A stretch of 64,000 nucleotides of DNA from Solenopsis invicta (Eukaryota > Arthropoda > Insecta > Hymenoptera > Formicidae): the NCBI RefSeq assembly GCF_016802725.1, contig NC_052669.1, positions 23,341,770-23,405,769 on the forward strand, read 5' to 3'. This document shows, in pieces, positions 48,193-60,171 of this stretch. Within the stretch, counting starts at the first letter, position 1. Every line of letters starts with the position of its first letter. The translations under genes were made by a program, and so were the position numbers. The notes below the pieces were generated by a model, which did no database searches, was not told the origin of the DNA, and saw nothing but the letters and a program-made list of their open reading frames with translations.

Positions 48193-48368
48193 ACGGAGAG
48201 CTGGGTTTACTCGCGTCGCTGAAAACTTGATCTCCGAACACGTCCCTAAAATTCCAATCGCTCGTGACTCCGATAATTTTGCTACACTGACAGTTTTATT
48301 ACGGAAAATCCCGCCTTGGCGGAAAAATCGAGCAAAAAATCTGGGACATCCCGCCACGTATACGCGTG

Positions 48369-48372
<4 letters not shown>

Positions 48373-48433
<61 letters not shown>
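48373..48433. repeat. (TA)n microsatellite, about 61 bp
   Basis: About thirty uninterrupted TA units, the longest simple repeat in the window. It is a perfect inverted repeat capable of cruciform extrusion. Confidence 0.97.
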
Positions 48434-48436
<3 letters not shown>

Positions 48437-49069
48437 CTGTCGTCCGTGTCTCGCCAGGACTGCTTCCGACTTGCGGAAGGAAGTGTCACTGGCACGCGGT
48501 GACCTATATATTCAGCTTCGCCCGCAGGTGCGAAACCTTCAAACATATTGGACATCAGAACTCGCGAACGGTCAAGTTCGTTCTCGTTTCGTGCGTCGCC
48601 GTCTTTTCGATATAACCCCGCGCGTCGCCGAAAATGCCGGAAAAAGAGTGCGATTTTATTCTCCTTATTTCCACACACGTCAATTCGCGGGAAAATACGC
48701 ACTCGGTACTAGTCCCGGGCGTTTCTCTCCTCTGCAATCTCCCAACTGTTCCTCCCGGTTAAGCATTGAAGATTGTTCTCTCAAGATTCTGTCAGCGTCA
48801 AGATTTCTCTTCTACTCCCGAGTTCGGGGGATGCAGCTTTTGTTCGCGCTAGTACTACACAAGTTTTAGCTTCAAATGGTATTTGCTGGTGGTGGTGACT
48901 TTGTTCTAGATATCTAGATTTTCGAAATCTCTTCCTCCTTCCGTTTCGTTTCGCTCGTTTGCGCTGATCAGGGTGGGCTTGAAATGAAAATGTAAGTTCC
49001 TTCAATTTTTGGCCTTTCCAAGATTTCAAATTCCGCCGTTCAAGAAGTTTAGATATTGCCTTAGAGTTG

Positions 49070-49082
49070 CCCCCCCCCCCCC
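49070..49082. repeat. Poly(C) tract
   Basis: Thirteen consecutive C residues. Confidence 0.95.
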
Positions 49083-49359
49083 GCATAATTTACAAAACGG
49101 TGCCGTTTAAGCCGCAGAAGTTCGTAATGCCTCGGCGTCGAATGTTGAAGTTAGAATTCTCCTAATCTCGAGTTTTCTTTGCATAAACTTCGAAAGCTAC
49201 ATATGCTCAAACTTAAAATTTCATATAGACAGTACCTTGCTGTGAAATCTTGATTTCTACATAAATTTAAACACTTTTTTTATGATTTCTCATTTGACAC
49301 TAATTCGTGACATAAATTAACGTTGGAAATTGTAGCTTGAACAGCTTCAGATAACTATT

Positions 49360-49985
49360 ATTACAATGCTTAAATTCACCAATAGCAAATTAATTTATTA
49401 TAAATATTTTGCAACATGCTGCAATAGGTATTATTTAACTATTTAAATATCTGGTTATTTGAATTGTATCGCCCTTAAAAGTACCGAATTTATAAATTAA
49501 AATGATTAAAAATATCAAGAATCATTAATTAATACTTATTTTATTAATAATTTATCGAAACGGATCAATTATCATTTAATAATTAATAAATTGTGATAAT
49601 AAGGCTTGAATTTATTTTTGATATATTTTTAATCGTATCAGTTATTAGTTTTATTACTTATCAATTTTAATTATTTATATTGTAATAACATTTGTAATGA
49701 TACAATTCGAATAAGAAAACGTGATTTTATAAAAACATCAATTTAATCTTTATAATAATTTTGCAAGTATGCATATATAATGAATGTAAAATATTCTATA
49801 ATAAACCTTTCTTGAAAAATTAAAATAAGTTGTATCTGATTTTTTTAGCGTGTTGTTGGCACACACGAAACAAGATGCAATCTGTAAAACTTTTATATAT
49901 ATCACTCATTTCTTATTTATTTTATATTTTTGCCATTAAACATTGCTTATACAAAGTAAAAATATAAAAACTGAACGAGAGGTAC
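49360..49985 (-). repeat. Dispersed AT-rich repeat, copy 3 (inverted)
   Basis: Read on the minus strand it is collinear with the 35 kb copy: CTTGTTTCGTGTGTGCCAAC, AAAAATAAATTCAAGCC (49602-49618), AAAATAAGTATTAATT, TTTATAAATTCGGTACTTTT then GCAGCATGTTGCAAAA. It is diverged and shows no hAT-type end motif at its borders. Confidence 0.65.
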
Positions 49986-50264
49986 GATTCAGGCGATTGT
50001 TACGCGTTCAGTAAATCTCCCTTACTATTCGGACATATCCCTATCCATGTTTCTCCAAATCTCTTTCACGTCCCGCGATAAAATAGCGTTAAGCTCCTAT
50101 CGAAGGGATTAAGTCTTAAGAAACGCCGAGATCGAAAACAGAATGATCGCGTTACCGCAAAATACAGCCGCACGGTGGGTACTGGCGCTGATAATCCCCG
50201 TAACTTCCCTGATATCGGATAACACGTGACGTGCCACGATAAGTCACGAGAATGCCGAGGTTGT

Positions 50265-50310
50265 GTGCATGCACGTACGTACGTGCATATATGCACATGC
50301 ACACGCACAC
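50265..50310. repeat. Alternating purine-pyrimidine tract with perfect palindrome
   Basis: TGCACGTACGTACGTGCA is a perfect 18-bp palindrome at about 50267-50284. It continues into an alternating purine-pyrimidine CATATATGCACATGCACACGC stretch, prone to cruciform or Z-form structure. Confidence 0.75.
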
Positions 50311-51439
50311 GCAAACGCACCGTCTTTTCCTTACGTTCGCGTTACTGGAGCGAACTAATTCGATGTAGTCGCGAAAATGGAAGTATGACGCCCGTAGGCG
50401 ATGCCGTCAGTTCGCGCGCTGCGCTATTTCTCTGTTATACTTACATCCGTAGACACAGGGTGTCCTAAAAACGACGCATCAGCGCGGAAATTTCATTCCC
50501 GGGAGGGATTTCAGGCCGCGTCCTTTCATAACACCGCTATCCGCCGTGAATATTTCTAAACGCGTGAAACGCGTGGAGTTGTACGTTGGAATATTTTCGC
50601 GATCGTTACCGCAGCCCCGGGTTTTCCGATTAGATTCACGTTAAAGAAGCGACGCGAGAGGTATATGCGTGAAATAGATTTTCTCCGCGCGAGGTACCCC
50701 GAGACACGCCGCGTATGACGGCGTGGCGGCTTCTTTACCGTCCCCGTTGCTGTACCAACAACAGCATTTTCCGCGGCGCGACGCGGCGTGCTCGCTTCGA
50801 GATGGAAGCTCGCTCGCTTCCTCGCGTTGCATATCAATGCAAATTCCACGACCGCAAATTATTCCCTGACAGCGGAGTTATCCGCCGTCTACCCGCCGTT
50901 CTTCTCAATCGATCTCCGGCAAAGCGTTCCGTTACGTTCCGTTAACGCTGCGTTAACGTGAAATTCCGCGATACGCGAATTTCGCTCTTCTCCACCGTTG
51001 CGCGCGAAAATCTCCGCCAAAGTGATTTCTGTCGAGAAGCGGAAGTTGCTGCAACGGCAAGATAATCGTAGACGGATTACAGATTAATTCCCAGGCGCTT
51101 TCCTCGTCGGGACGCAGATTCATCCGCCTTCCAATTCTTTTTTATTTTTTTTCATTTCAACGCTTTTTTCAGGCCGTTCGCTTTCGCGAGGAGCACGTTT
51201 CCGTGAAGCGAGATAATTTACTTTCCCCGTTATCCGTTTGGCATCGCGATATTTTCTATTGTCGCTTTATTGATTGGCGTTTGACAATAACTAGAGATAA
51301 CAATTTTATATTCCGCCATTCGCGATATAACATTTGTTGTTAAAATATTTAGCCATTCGAATTAATCTCGAAACGTTTAGTAATTATTTTTCGTTTAAAT
51401 TTCGATATTCACGTGAATAGAAACGAGAATAAATCAGTT

Positions 51440-51457
51440 AAAAAAAAAAAAAAAAAA
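51440..51457. repeat. Poly(A) tract
   Basis: About eighteen A residues on the plus strand. Confidence 0.93.
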
Positions 51458-52626
51458 TAGAAAGTTAAAAAACGCATCTAGATGTCGAAGCAAGACGTTC
51501 GAACGCTCGCTCGATCGATTTTTAAGACGCACCTCGCGTCGTTTTCGCGATAAAGCGAAATTCAAAGTTTTAAAACGTGCCGATAAAGCGCGATATCGGC
51601 GACTTTTTATATATGCAAGCGAACGGCCATAAGGTTTAATGGTTCTAGCGGATTTTGATCAAGATCATCTCTCGTGCGCTTCAGTGTGTCGTACGCGCCT
51701 GTGTGCACGTGTGTGCATGCATGTGCAGTCGATCTGCTAGTTACCAGGATGCCAGGTCTCGTAGAAATTCCGAGCAAATCCGCGGTTAAATCCCTTTCGG
51801 TCCTATACTACCGCTTAGTGTCCAGGATTGCCGAATCGGTTTCAAATCGCAGCGCTTTGTACGAACCCGATGTAAACGGCGCCCTAATCGGGGCTCCGCT
51901 TCGCGAAAAGCCCGACTCTCGGAATCGACATTTCGTGCAGCAGCGTACGTCCGGGAATCCCGGTGTAATAAGTCCCCTCGACTGCGAGATCTCGTTCCCC
52001 GCCCGCTTAGTTTTCGACTTAACTAGCGATCAAGACCTCGACCTGAAATTCCGCGGCACGAAGGTTTCGGTGTTTTAAAGAGGAGCGCGAGCGCTTCCCC
52101 CGCATTTTTTTTTTCAACGTTTTTGTACGCTCGGGTTGAAAAAAATGTCGATAATTAAATCGTGACACACGCACTAACGATGATAAATCGATTTATCTCT
52201 CTTTCGACTTTGATGTCCCTCAATTGGCGTGTGCGTCGCGGCGCAGACACCGTTTACAAAAACTGACCGACGACAGTTTTTTATCGTCCCCTTCAACCCT
52301 CCCCCCTCCCGCGATGTTTTCGGGACGCGCGTCTGTTTTTAATTACCGCAAAAAGCGAACGGGAACGACGAGGCGCCGCCGCGCCGGTCGAGAGGAGCGG
52401 ATGAAAGGACAAAGCGCGCATCGTTTTCGCGTTGAGTCCCTCAGCGCCGGGCGGCAACTGGCGCGGCTTTATCGTATAATAAAACCGCGCGACGGGATAA
52501 AGAGGGATGGGAATAGGGACGGTGTTATGCAAAAATATGCTGAATTTTCGCCAAAAGTGGCCGGCGAAGTGTACGGCGTCGCCGACTTCTGGTTGGCCGC
52601 GTCACGCGGGCGGGCGGTGCCGGTGC

Positions 52627-52628
52627 CG

Positions 52629-52664
<36 letters not shown>

Positions 52665-52670
52665 GCGGCG
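52627..52670. repeat. Compound (GAC)n(GGC)n repeat
   Basis: About eight GAC units followed by about seven GGC units. They read as threonine/alanine or arginine runs in the plus frames and valine/alanine on the minus strand. Confidence 0.93.
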
Positions 52671-53960
52671 CCGGCGTCACGTGGATTTAACCGTCGAAAA
52701 TTGCACGTATCTCTCAAAGCCGCCGACAGGCGAATATGCACGATAATTCTCGACTTTTAATTTTCCTCCGCCATTCGCGGTCACACGACCGCGCGCGCGT
52801 CGCGTTCATATTCCGCGCTCGGTCCTCGATCCGCGATATAGCCGCGTTTCGCGATTCTCGCACGCGCGCACACACGAGGACGAAGTGGCACACACGCGTC
52901 CTCGCGCACGTCAAGTCGGAATTTTCGCGATAATCGTGTCGTTGCGCTCGCCCGTTCTAAAAGGACGGGGAGAGAACCGCGGGTCTCGCAGAATTAATAA
53001 AGAATATTACGCTTCTCGAATAGGCGCGTCTCGCGCATATTGCACCCGCGGATGTGTTTGCAGTTTATATTCCGCAGAACGGTTAAATGAAAAGTCCCCT
53101 GCGACTATCTCGGCGAAATCGCAGGGTAGATTGCATGTGGGGATACGTTACGTGACTTAACAATTGCACAATCGCATGACTGGCGACATGTGGCGAATGC
53201 ATTTTGAAATTATGTAATAGCGGGATGGAAAGATAATAAAGTATAATTGTATTACAAAAAGCGTGGTAACGTTACGAATCGTCAGTCTTAATTTCAACGT
53301 TGGATTCGCAATCGAACGTTAATACGTTTAATAACTCGAGCATGAATTTACGGAATTGCAAAATCGAAATGTCTTTAATAAATCGTAATCTCTCCGGTCG
53401 TCAAAATATTATATCATCGTTCATTTAATATCCCTCTAGAGAATCTCGCAGGGAAAATCTTCTTAATGTTGAAAATCCGATCCCCAGAAAACGTATGGGA
53501 CTTCATTCCGGTTTGTTGAATTCAGGGAAGGTAGACGCGGCCGGATTAGCGTATATTTAATGACGGAATGCACTCGAGTTCGCGGGGAGTTAATCGAACG
53601 CGTCGTCTCCCGGAGACGAACGCCGAAGAAATTTCGTCCTTGCGCATTTTTTGGCGTCTCTCCGAGGACCGATAGGTTCCGCCGTCGAAACCAATGAAGG
53701 TGTCTGGAAAGCTCTCTGTCTTATTGGTTTTTGCCCGGCGGAAGCGTTTCCGATTCTCCGTACAGTTTCGTAAGTAGCGATATTTTACCACCTTGCTCTA
53801 CCTCTGCGTTATCTCTTGTCTTCTAACAGGAAGGATATATCGTGTTCTGTTACTTTTCTGTGAGCGCGTAACGAGGATATATTGATCATTACCTAAATTA
53901 TCGAGAATAATTTACGATCGCGTATAAAATTAATATAATCTATATAAAATTATAGAATAT

Positions 53961-53998
<38 letters not shown>
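53961..53998. repeat. (TA)n microsatellite
   Basis: TA dinucleotides with one ACA interruption near the left end. Confidence 0.93.
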
Positions 53999-54002
<4 letters not shown>

Positions 54003-54071
54003 TAAAATGATATGCTGCTAAATATGATGCGCAATATAATTTATACAATATAGATTATATTGTAGCACTTG

Positions 54072-54457
54072 CACTGAGAAAAGAATTTGTTAATAAACTA
54101 AAATATTTAATCCGATACAAAATAAACATTAGGTTGATTCAACAATTATTTGCTTGCACGAAAGAAGATATAGTTAATTCATGTCGACTATTTAAATTCA
54201 TTTTTAATCAAGACTTAAGTAAACTAACTCAACATTGCAAAAATAGGCAGCGAAATTTAATGTAATGTAATGGAAGCAAATTTCAAGCAGGTATTTTTTG
54301 AAAACATTTACAGATACATTAAATTTAATGTTTAACTTAAAAATACATTGAATTTCATAAACTTTTTAACAGTAAACATTTGGTTGTACGTATCGGACTA
54401 TTTTAGCTTTTATTTTAGCTAAATATTTTAGCTTTTCAATAAATCGTTTTCTCGGTA
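54072..54457. mobile_element. MITE with CACTGAGA-type ends, copy 2
   Basis: The left end CACTGAGAAAAGAATTTGTT then CTAAAATATTTAATCCGATAC. The reverse-complemented right end TACCGAGAAAACGATTTATT then GCTAAAATATTTAG and, after a small duplication, GTCCGATAC. The terminal inverted repeats are about 45 bp, with an insertion in the right arm. 386 bp, AT-rich, non-coding. The terminal motif resembles that of the 27.1 kb element, but the interiors differ. Confidence 0.7.
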
Positions 54458-54666
54458 TCGTAGATTAAATTATGTTTAATGAATTATTAGCTTTTACGAT
54501 AAATATCATTTACGATAAATTTTAATATTAATGCTTATGAATCATGAAGAGACATGGATTAAGATATCATCATTCAGAGTTTATATAATAATAAATTCTA
54601 TTCGTGAATGTTTAAAATATTTCTTTTCTACCTGTAAAGATTTGCGAGATTTTAAAACGTTTAGAA

Positions 54667-54687
54667 TTTTTTTTTTTTTTTTTTTTT
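54667..54687. repeat. Poly(T) tract
   Basis: Twenty-one T residues on the plus strand. Confidence 0.95.
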
Positions 54688-55465
54688 ATTGTAAGACGTT
54701 AAGTAAAAAAAAACAAAATGTTTATGCTGATAGTTTATCTGATAAACGCTTAAATATACATGATACGGGGTGCACAATAAAGGCGCGATATCTACAATGC
54801 AATCGAAAATATGTCACCGGCCGATGCATCACTTTCGTTCTGTCAAATCTGCGACTACACTTGACGTTAAGTGCACTTCGCTGAAATATGGAGGTAGCTG
54901 AGCGGAAAATATGAGAAGCGACCGTGTTCGTTCGAATTTGTACAAAGCGAAATTAGTGTATCTATAAATCGAATAAATCTCACTACACGAATCTTTCGAT
55001 GTTTCGACATTTAAAGCGATATGCGATATGTATCCTTGTCCGTTATATTCTTTCCAAATCATTCAATTAAAGTTCAGAGAAATGGCTGACAATTTATAAA
55101 TAACAATTTCCGAATTGTCTCAATAGTCCAGCTTTTAATTTCACACATTGGAAGCGCGTTTCATTTGCGACAGCCGCGTCGCGAGCACGTCGGCGGCTAT
55201 AATTAAAAATTATCATTCTCACGAAATGTTTTGGCGTCCAGATTTAATCACAGACGCAATTAAACGTTCCGAGGGGTAATACGTGTCGTGATTTTAATTA
55301 AAACGTCACGCTTGCCGAATGGTGGAAGATATCGCGCGTAGGTTCCGCTCGGGATTACGCTTCCTCCAGAACAATTACGAATCTGCATTCACCATTATTT
55401 CGCGAGTTAAGCGCAGTTTACCGACGACGCCCGTATCAGTCAAAAAATATTCTCGCGGAAGTAAC

Positions 55466-55480
55466 AAAAAAAAAAAAAAA
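55466..55480. repeat. Poly(A) tract
   Basis: Fifteen A residues on the plus strand. Confidence 0.9.
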
Positions 55481-56077
55481 TGTGTCAAATGAAATTTATC
55501 GCGCGACGCAAAGATACACTTCACGCATCGACATAGTATACGTCGATAAGTGATTAATCGAATTATTTCCGAACGAATAACATTCCTATTGACGGAAATC
55601 AGTGCGATACTCTGTCGCACGGTCGAATTTTTCGCTGGTGGCACGCGAGATATAAAAAATTGCAAAGAGAGAAATCTCTGAAATGAATCGCTGAAAATAA
55701 AATTCTCCTGAAACTATACATGTTTTCTCAGATATAAAGAGCGAAGATACAAAGAGAGGGTATAGAAGACGGAATCGCATTAACGATTTTATGCCTCTTT
55801 GTAGTCCTTAGAAGATTAATTTTGAGATCGTGATAAACAAGTTTCTCTTCATTACGTTTTCTACATCGTAAGAAAAGCAATGGTTCCGCTGCATTCTTCT
55901 TTCTACATCGAGGGTATGAGGGTTTAGCCGGGTTACGCGGTAATTGGTTTCGCCAGGTAAGGCGAACCATTTCGCCAGAAATCTCCACGCGCTGAATGGT
56001 CGACTATTGTGTGCAATAGTGTCGGAGAATATGCCAAGGGTTGCAATGAAGAGGGTTAAATTGCAAATATCTATCCT

Positions 56078-56096
56078 AGAGAGAGAGAGAGAGAGG
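56078..56096. repeat. (GA)n microsatellite
   Basis: About nine GA units continuing into a purine-rich GGGAGAAGGA stretch. Confidence 0.88.
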
Positions 56097-58791
56097 GAGA
56101 AGGACGGAGAAAGAGTCGCGCGCGAGGGCAGATAAATGAAATCCACGACGGAGATCGGTTTACAAGCGAATCTGTTGCACTTACAACAGTGCAATCAGGT
56201 GAGCGCGCACTCATTCGGTGCATACCTCCCCATTCTCGACACATCCGTCGCAATAGGTAACAAGTTTATTATCGTGGAGAAAAGAAACTGTTGTAATAAT
56301 TAATTAATAAGTGAAACAAAAATAAAAAGTTAAAAAATATAAATTCAAAATTCAATTAAAGGTTTTAACTTATTCACGCTAGGCAATTTTCTTTTTTGTC
56401 GACCGCTTGTACTCTGCGAACGACGAATCTTTAATTACCGCGCACTTGGCAACGCTATTTCACCTGGAAATTGCAATTTTCACGTGACTTCTGTTCATTC
56501 GATTCACCAGATTTATATGGTACTTGATTGAATTATAAACGGTGATGTGCAGAGACCGCCGCTACACCGTCGTCACCGAGGGCGGTACACATCCTGCCGG
56601 AGGCTCGTAACAAATTGGCCCCTTACTCTCGACGGTTTTAAGGCTGACGCGAAGGGTACTTTAATCCCGCGATAGAAACGAGCTCGTGTATCTGGCAACC
56701 GGTATACATCGCGGGGTTGTAAATACGCCGTGTAATACTGTGATGGACTGGTTTTGCGCAAGCGACGGAAAAAATATACATTTTATGAGGGACGTTAATT
56801 ATCGTATTTTAATCTTTCCATCTGTACAAATTGTAACATTTATATAAAATGCATAAAATATTAATTTAAATATTGTACAGCATGATGAAAGCACAAGGTT
56901 AAAATTTACCTCGTAAAAAATAAATATCAACAAGAATGTGCAACTTTAAATCACAACTTTGGTTAATTAATTTTAATTTAAATTTGTAGCATTTCAAACA
57001 GCATCAGACTCATTTTTTTTTATTATGACAAATTATTGTTACATTATATTATTTTTTAGCTTTTATTGCTTTTGCATAAATTGAAAAATAAATATAAAGA
57101 ATATTTGTATTATGCTTAATTACATGGTAAAATTAATATTTATAAAATTATAATTTAAAAAAATGTTTAAAAAATCACAAGTTGTTTATTAATTATTAAG
57201 GTTGGTTAATAAATTATACCTGTAACGGATTCATTTAATATTAAAGATTACGTGAAATAATTTAACAAAATGAAATTTAAATTAGACCGCGTTAGTAAAT
57301 TTACACAATAATGTCAAAGTAGGAAAAGATAATAGTGCGAGACAAAAAACGAGACGAGATGAGAAGATCGCAGATTGTAATGAATGCCATGAGTAATTGG
57401 TGAAACGCGTGGAATACGTGACTTAGGGAAACTAAAATTAGCGCGGTGAATAGCAACTCGGCTCGGTAGCATGCATTAACATATTATCTACATATGCGCA
57501 AGTGTAGCTAAGAATTACTTCTCTCGTTATTAATCTCCGTTCACTATTATTTATTGATCTTGTTGCTTTTCATGAATAAGTAAAAACGATGCTGTTTGCT
57601 CATTTCAAGATTGAATTTATCAATTCAAAATAATAAGTTTTATCCATTTAAAAAACATTCTGGCATCTTCTTCTAAAAGAAAGTATACCTGAATCATTGA
57701 ACTCTGTGAATTTTATCATTAATTCTCAATTATTTTTAACGAAGGATTCTAATTGAATGGATACATCTCTTCCGCTTTGAAGACCTAAAAATCGCCGATA
57801 TTTTATGTCTTTAGTTGAGAATACGCATTACGAGACGTAAATCGATTTTCAGACAAGGACGAAATTATTCAATGGCCCTGCGATTTTTATCGTTCAACAT
57901 CAAGAAGGCCATTTGCAAAGGAAAATAAAGCTCGATGCGATAATAAATCTACTGCGTATTCATACTTTTTTTTTCGAGATTTCCGAGATAAATTAAGAAA
58001 ATGGATACGTAAAATTACATCGTCAGAATGAATATGAAGATACGGCGGAATGCAAGAATAGTGATAAAAATTTTTCAAGCGAAATTCTTCAAATCCTCAT
58101 TTAATTTAATTTTTTTAAATGTAGTGCAAGATAAAGAAACACTTTGTCCTTCTTCTTCGTGGAATTTTATGACAACAATAGTTTCAAATGCAGATAACAA
58201 AGGATAAAGACCTATATATTTTACGTTGGCAAGGTTTAAAATAGAAATGGTAGGATAACGGCAGGATTCAATGTGTATTTCGGTCGAAAGTGGCGCGATT
58301 ACAATATACGGGAGTCTGAGTTATCGGCAGCACGCATCGCTATGCGGTTATCGCGACGCGCATACGTACATACATCGCGCGATGTGAACGCACGGCACGG
58401 CAAACAATATGCGCTTTTATGCAGCTGGTTGTAATTGGAAAAATATGGTTGTAGAAACGGGACGCGTTTTACCTGTTCGTGAGAATCGAATTGAAAAATC
58501 TGATGCGGATTTCGCTCTGTTTGTTCACGTAACGCGCGATTCACGGGATAATTTCGCAGGTGCAATAAAAAAGGACGCCCGTGAAATAACAATAGAAGCT
58601 AATAGATAGTATAATGTAATAATAATTTGTCACGAAAAAGCAATAAGTCCAATGTTTGGAAAATGAAAATCCAAATTACGTGAAATCCAATAATGTGATT
58701 TAAAGTTGCAGTATTATTGACTTGATATTTTATCTATGAGAGATAACAGCTACGCTTTCATTCCAATAGAAATAAATATAAATTAATAATT

Positions 58792-58816
58792 CATATATAT
58801 ATATATATATATATAT
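58792..58816. repeat. (AT)n microsatellite
   Basis: About twelve AT units. Confidence 0.92.
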
Positions 58817-60105
58817 TTTCTTGTAAAATTATATAGAGAGTATTGCAGACACGAGAGGATTAAATCCCAGCAACTAAGAGTATAATGATATTTTTAAACA
58901 TATAATACATGTAATTAGCAGTAGTCGGCAATTTTATCTTATCTAACAAGTTGCAGCACCGACGTAATTATTAAAAGACAATGGAAGGCAGGAATTATAG
59001 TTATCTTGGGGACCTCTTTATCGCACAACCGGGCCGCCATGGTAAAAGATTGCGTTCTCGTTAATCGGGATTAAGAGCGGGAGATTAAGGGAAACCCGGA
59101 TCCGATGTGAATGTTACAGATTCTATGAAACCAACCGACGAGTCCGCTGCTCGATGGTCCGTTAAACTCAAAATGAAACCATAATATCGTTAAAGTTGTT
59201 TGCGCAGATCGCAAGTAAGATTGGAATAAATATAACAAGGCAAGTCGCTCTTCTTTGTGATAAAGACATTTTTTATTTATTTCATTGATACGCGATTTGT
59301 TTACGTTACATTAAAAAGAAATCTGTTATCGAATCGAAGTGGCCTATATTTAAATCGAATTGTAACAGCGAGTAAAAATAGCGAACGATAAAAATAATAA
59401 TATTAAAGAAATTTAAAATCTATGCATTTGCAGTGCATTTTAATCATTGAAATTTTTCAAAATTGATTCAAACTAAATAAATCGTTTTAATCTTTGTCTT
59501 ATCATTTTGACAAATACGTAACAACAGATACGTAAAATTATTATCGAACTGGTTCGCGTAAAGATTTTATCTCTCGCGTCACTCATTGCGATGGATTTAA
59601 AATACGAAATTGATTTCGCCCCTCTGTCAATCCTGCGTTTACGAAACGCATAATGCAATCGAGTCATGAATAATGAAAATTTAATTGCAATCAGGACGAA
59701 AGGGAACTCCGAAGCGATCTCGGGGAAGCGAGGAGTCATCGATCTACGAATGCCTCGTCGTTTTGCGGTATCCGCGAAAAAGTTATTGCTGTTGAAGCTA
59801 TTGAAGAACGTGAGCTGACTGGAATTGCACGGCGGGAGAGTTTCCCCAAAGTTTTGCCGGAAAAGGCGTCGTCTTAGCAACCAGTCGGTAGTCGTACATA
59901 AATGGCTACACGCTTTCCAGATACTTCGTAAAGTGTATACGGGAACCCTATCTATTAGTAGTCAGCGAAACTCCGTATAAATCGGGCAATAATAAGCGAG
60001 AGAACCGTATTTCTCTCGCGCGGAGCTGGCATTTGTCTGTTATCTGTATTCATCATATACATTTCGTCGGCCTTCTGTTTTATCTAATAATGCGGTTGCT
60101 TTTAC

Positions 60106-60116
60106 CGTACGTACGT

Positions 60117-60156
<40 letters not shown>

Positions 60157-60171
60157 GCGCGCGCACGTGTA
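60106..60171. repeat. Compound (GTAC)n(AC)n(GC)n repeat
   Basis: GTACGTACGTACGC leads into about seventeen AC units and then GCGCGCGCGC. It is alternating purine-pyrimidine throughout, with the same CA-to-CG organisation as the repeat at 40.6 kb. Confidence 0.95.

Larger units (their letters stand above)
48193..49359. other. Unannotated stretch with long TA repeat
   Basis: CpG-moderate DNA with a 61-bp TA repeat and a C run. A plus and a minus frame of more than 160 codons both cross the TA repeat as alternating tyrosine-isoleucine and are not credible proteins. Confidence 0.6.
49986..53960. other. Unannotated CpG-rich stretch
   Basis: Mostly CpG-rich and stop-poor. A plus frame at 51674-52078 (first ATG at 51749) is open for 110 codons after the ATG but is unrecognised. 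A plus frame at 52224-52760 crosses the GAC/GGC repeat. No gene supported. Confidence 0.5.
54458..57300. other. Unannotated stretch
   Basis: AT-rich with poly(T) and poly(A) tracts. 55.1-56.7 kb is more balanced, and 56.8-57.3 kb is extremely AT-rich. No gene or clear transposon ends. Confidence 0.5.

Noticed and set aside
48700..48725. Resemblance of TACTAGTCCCGGGCG to a miR-92-like word
   Set aside because: The seed region does not match, and no hairpin of precursor size was seen around it.
48163..48869. Two frames of more than 160 codons on opposite strands
   Set aside because: Both consist largely of alternating tyrosine and isoleucine encoded by the TA repeat.
52224..52760. 178-codon plus-strand open frame
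   Set aside because: Crosses the GAC/GGC compound repeat as threonine and alanine runs; remainder unrecognisable.
55900..55957. Possible plus-strand exon ending at CGCCAGGTAAGG
   Set aside because: The donor is good, but the upstream acceptor would have to be a weak GAG, and the segment is very short.
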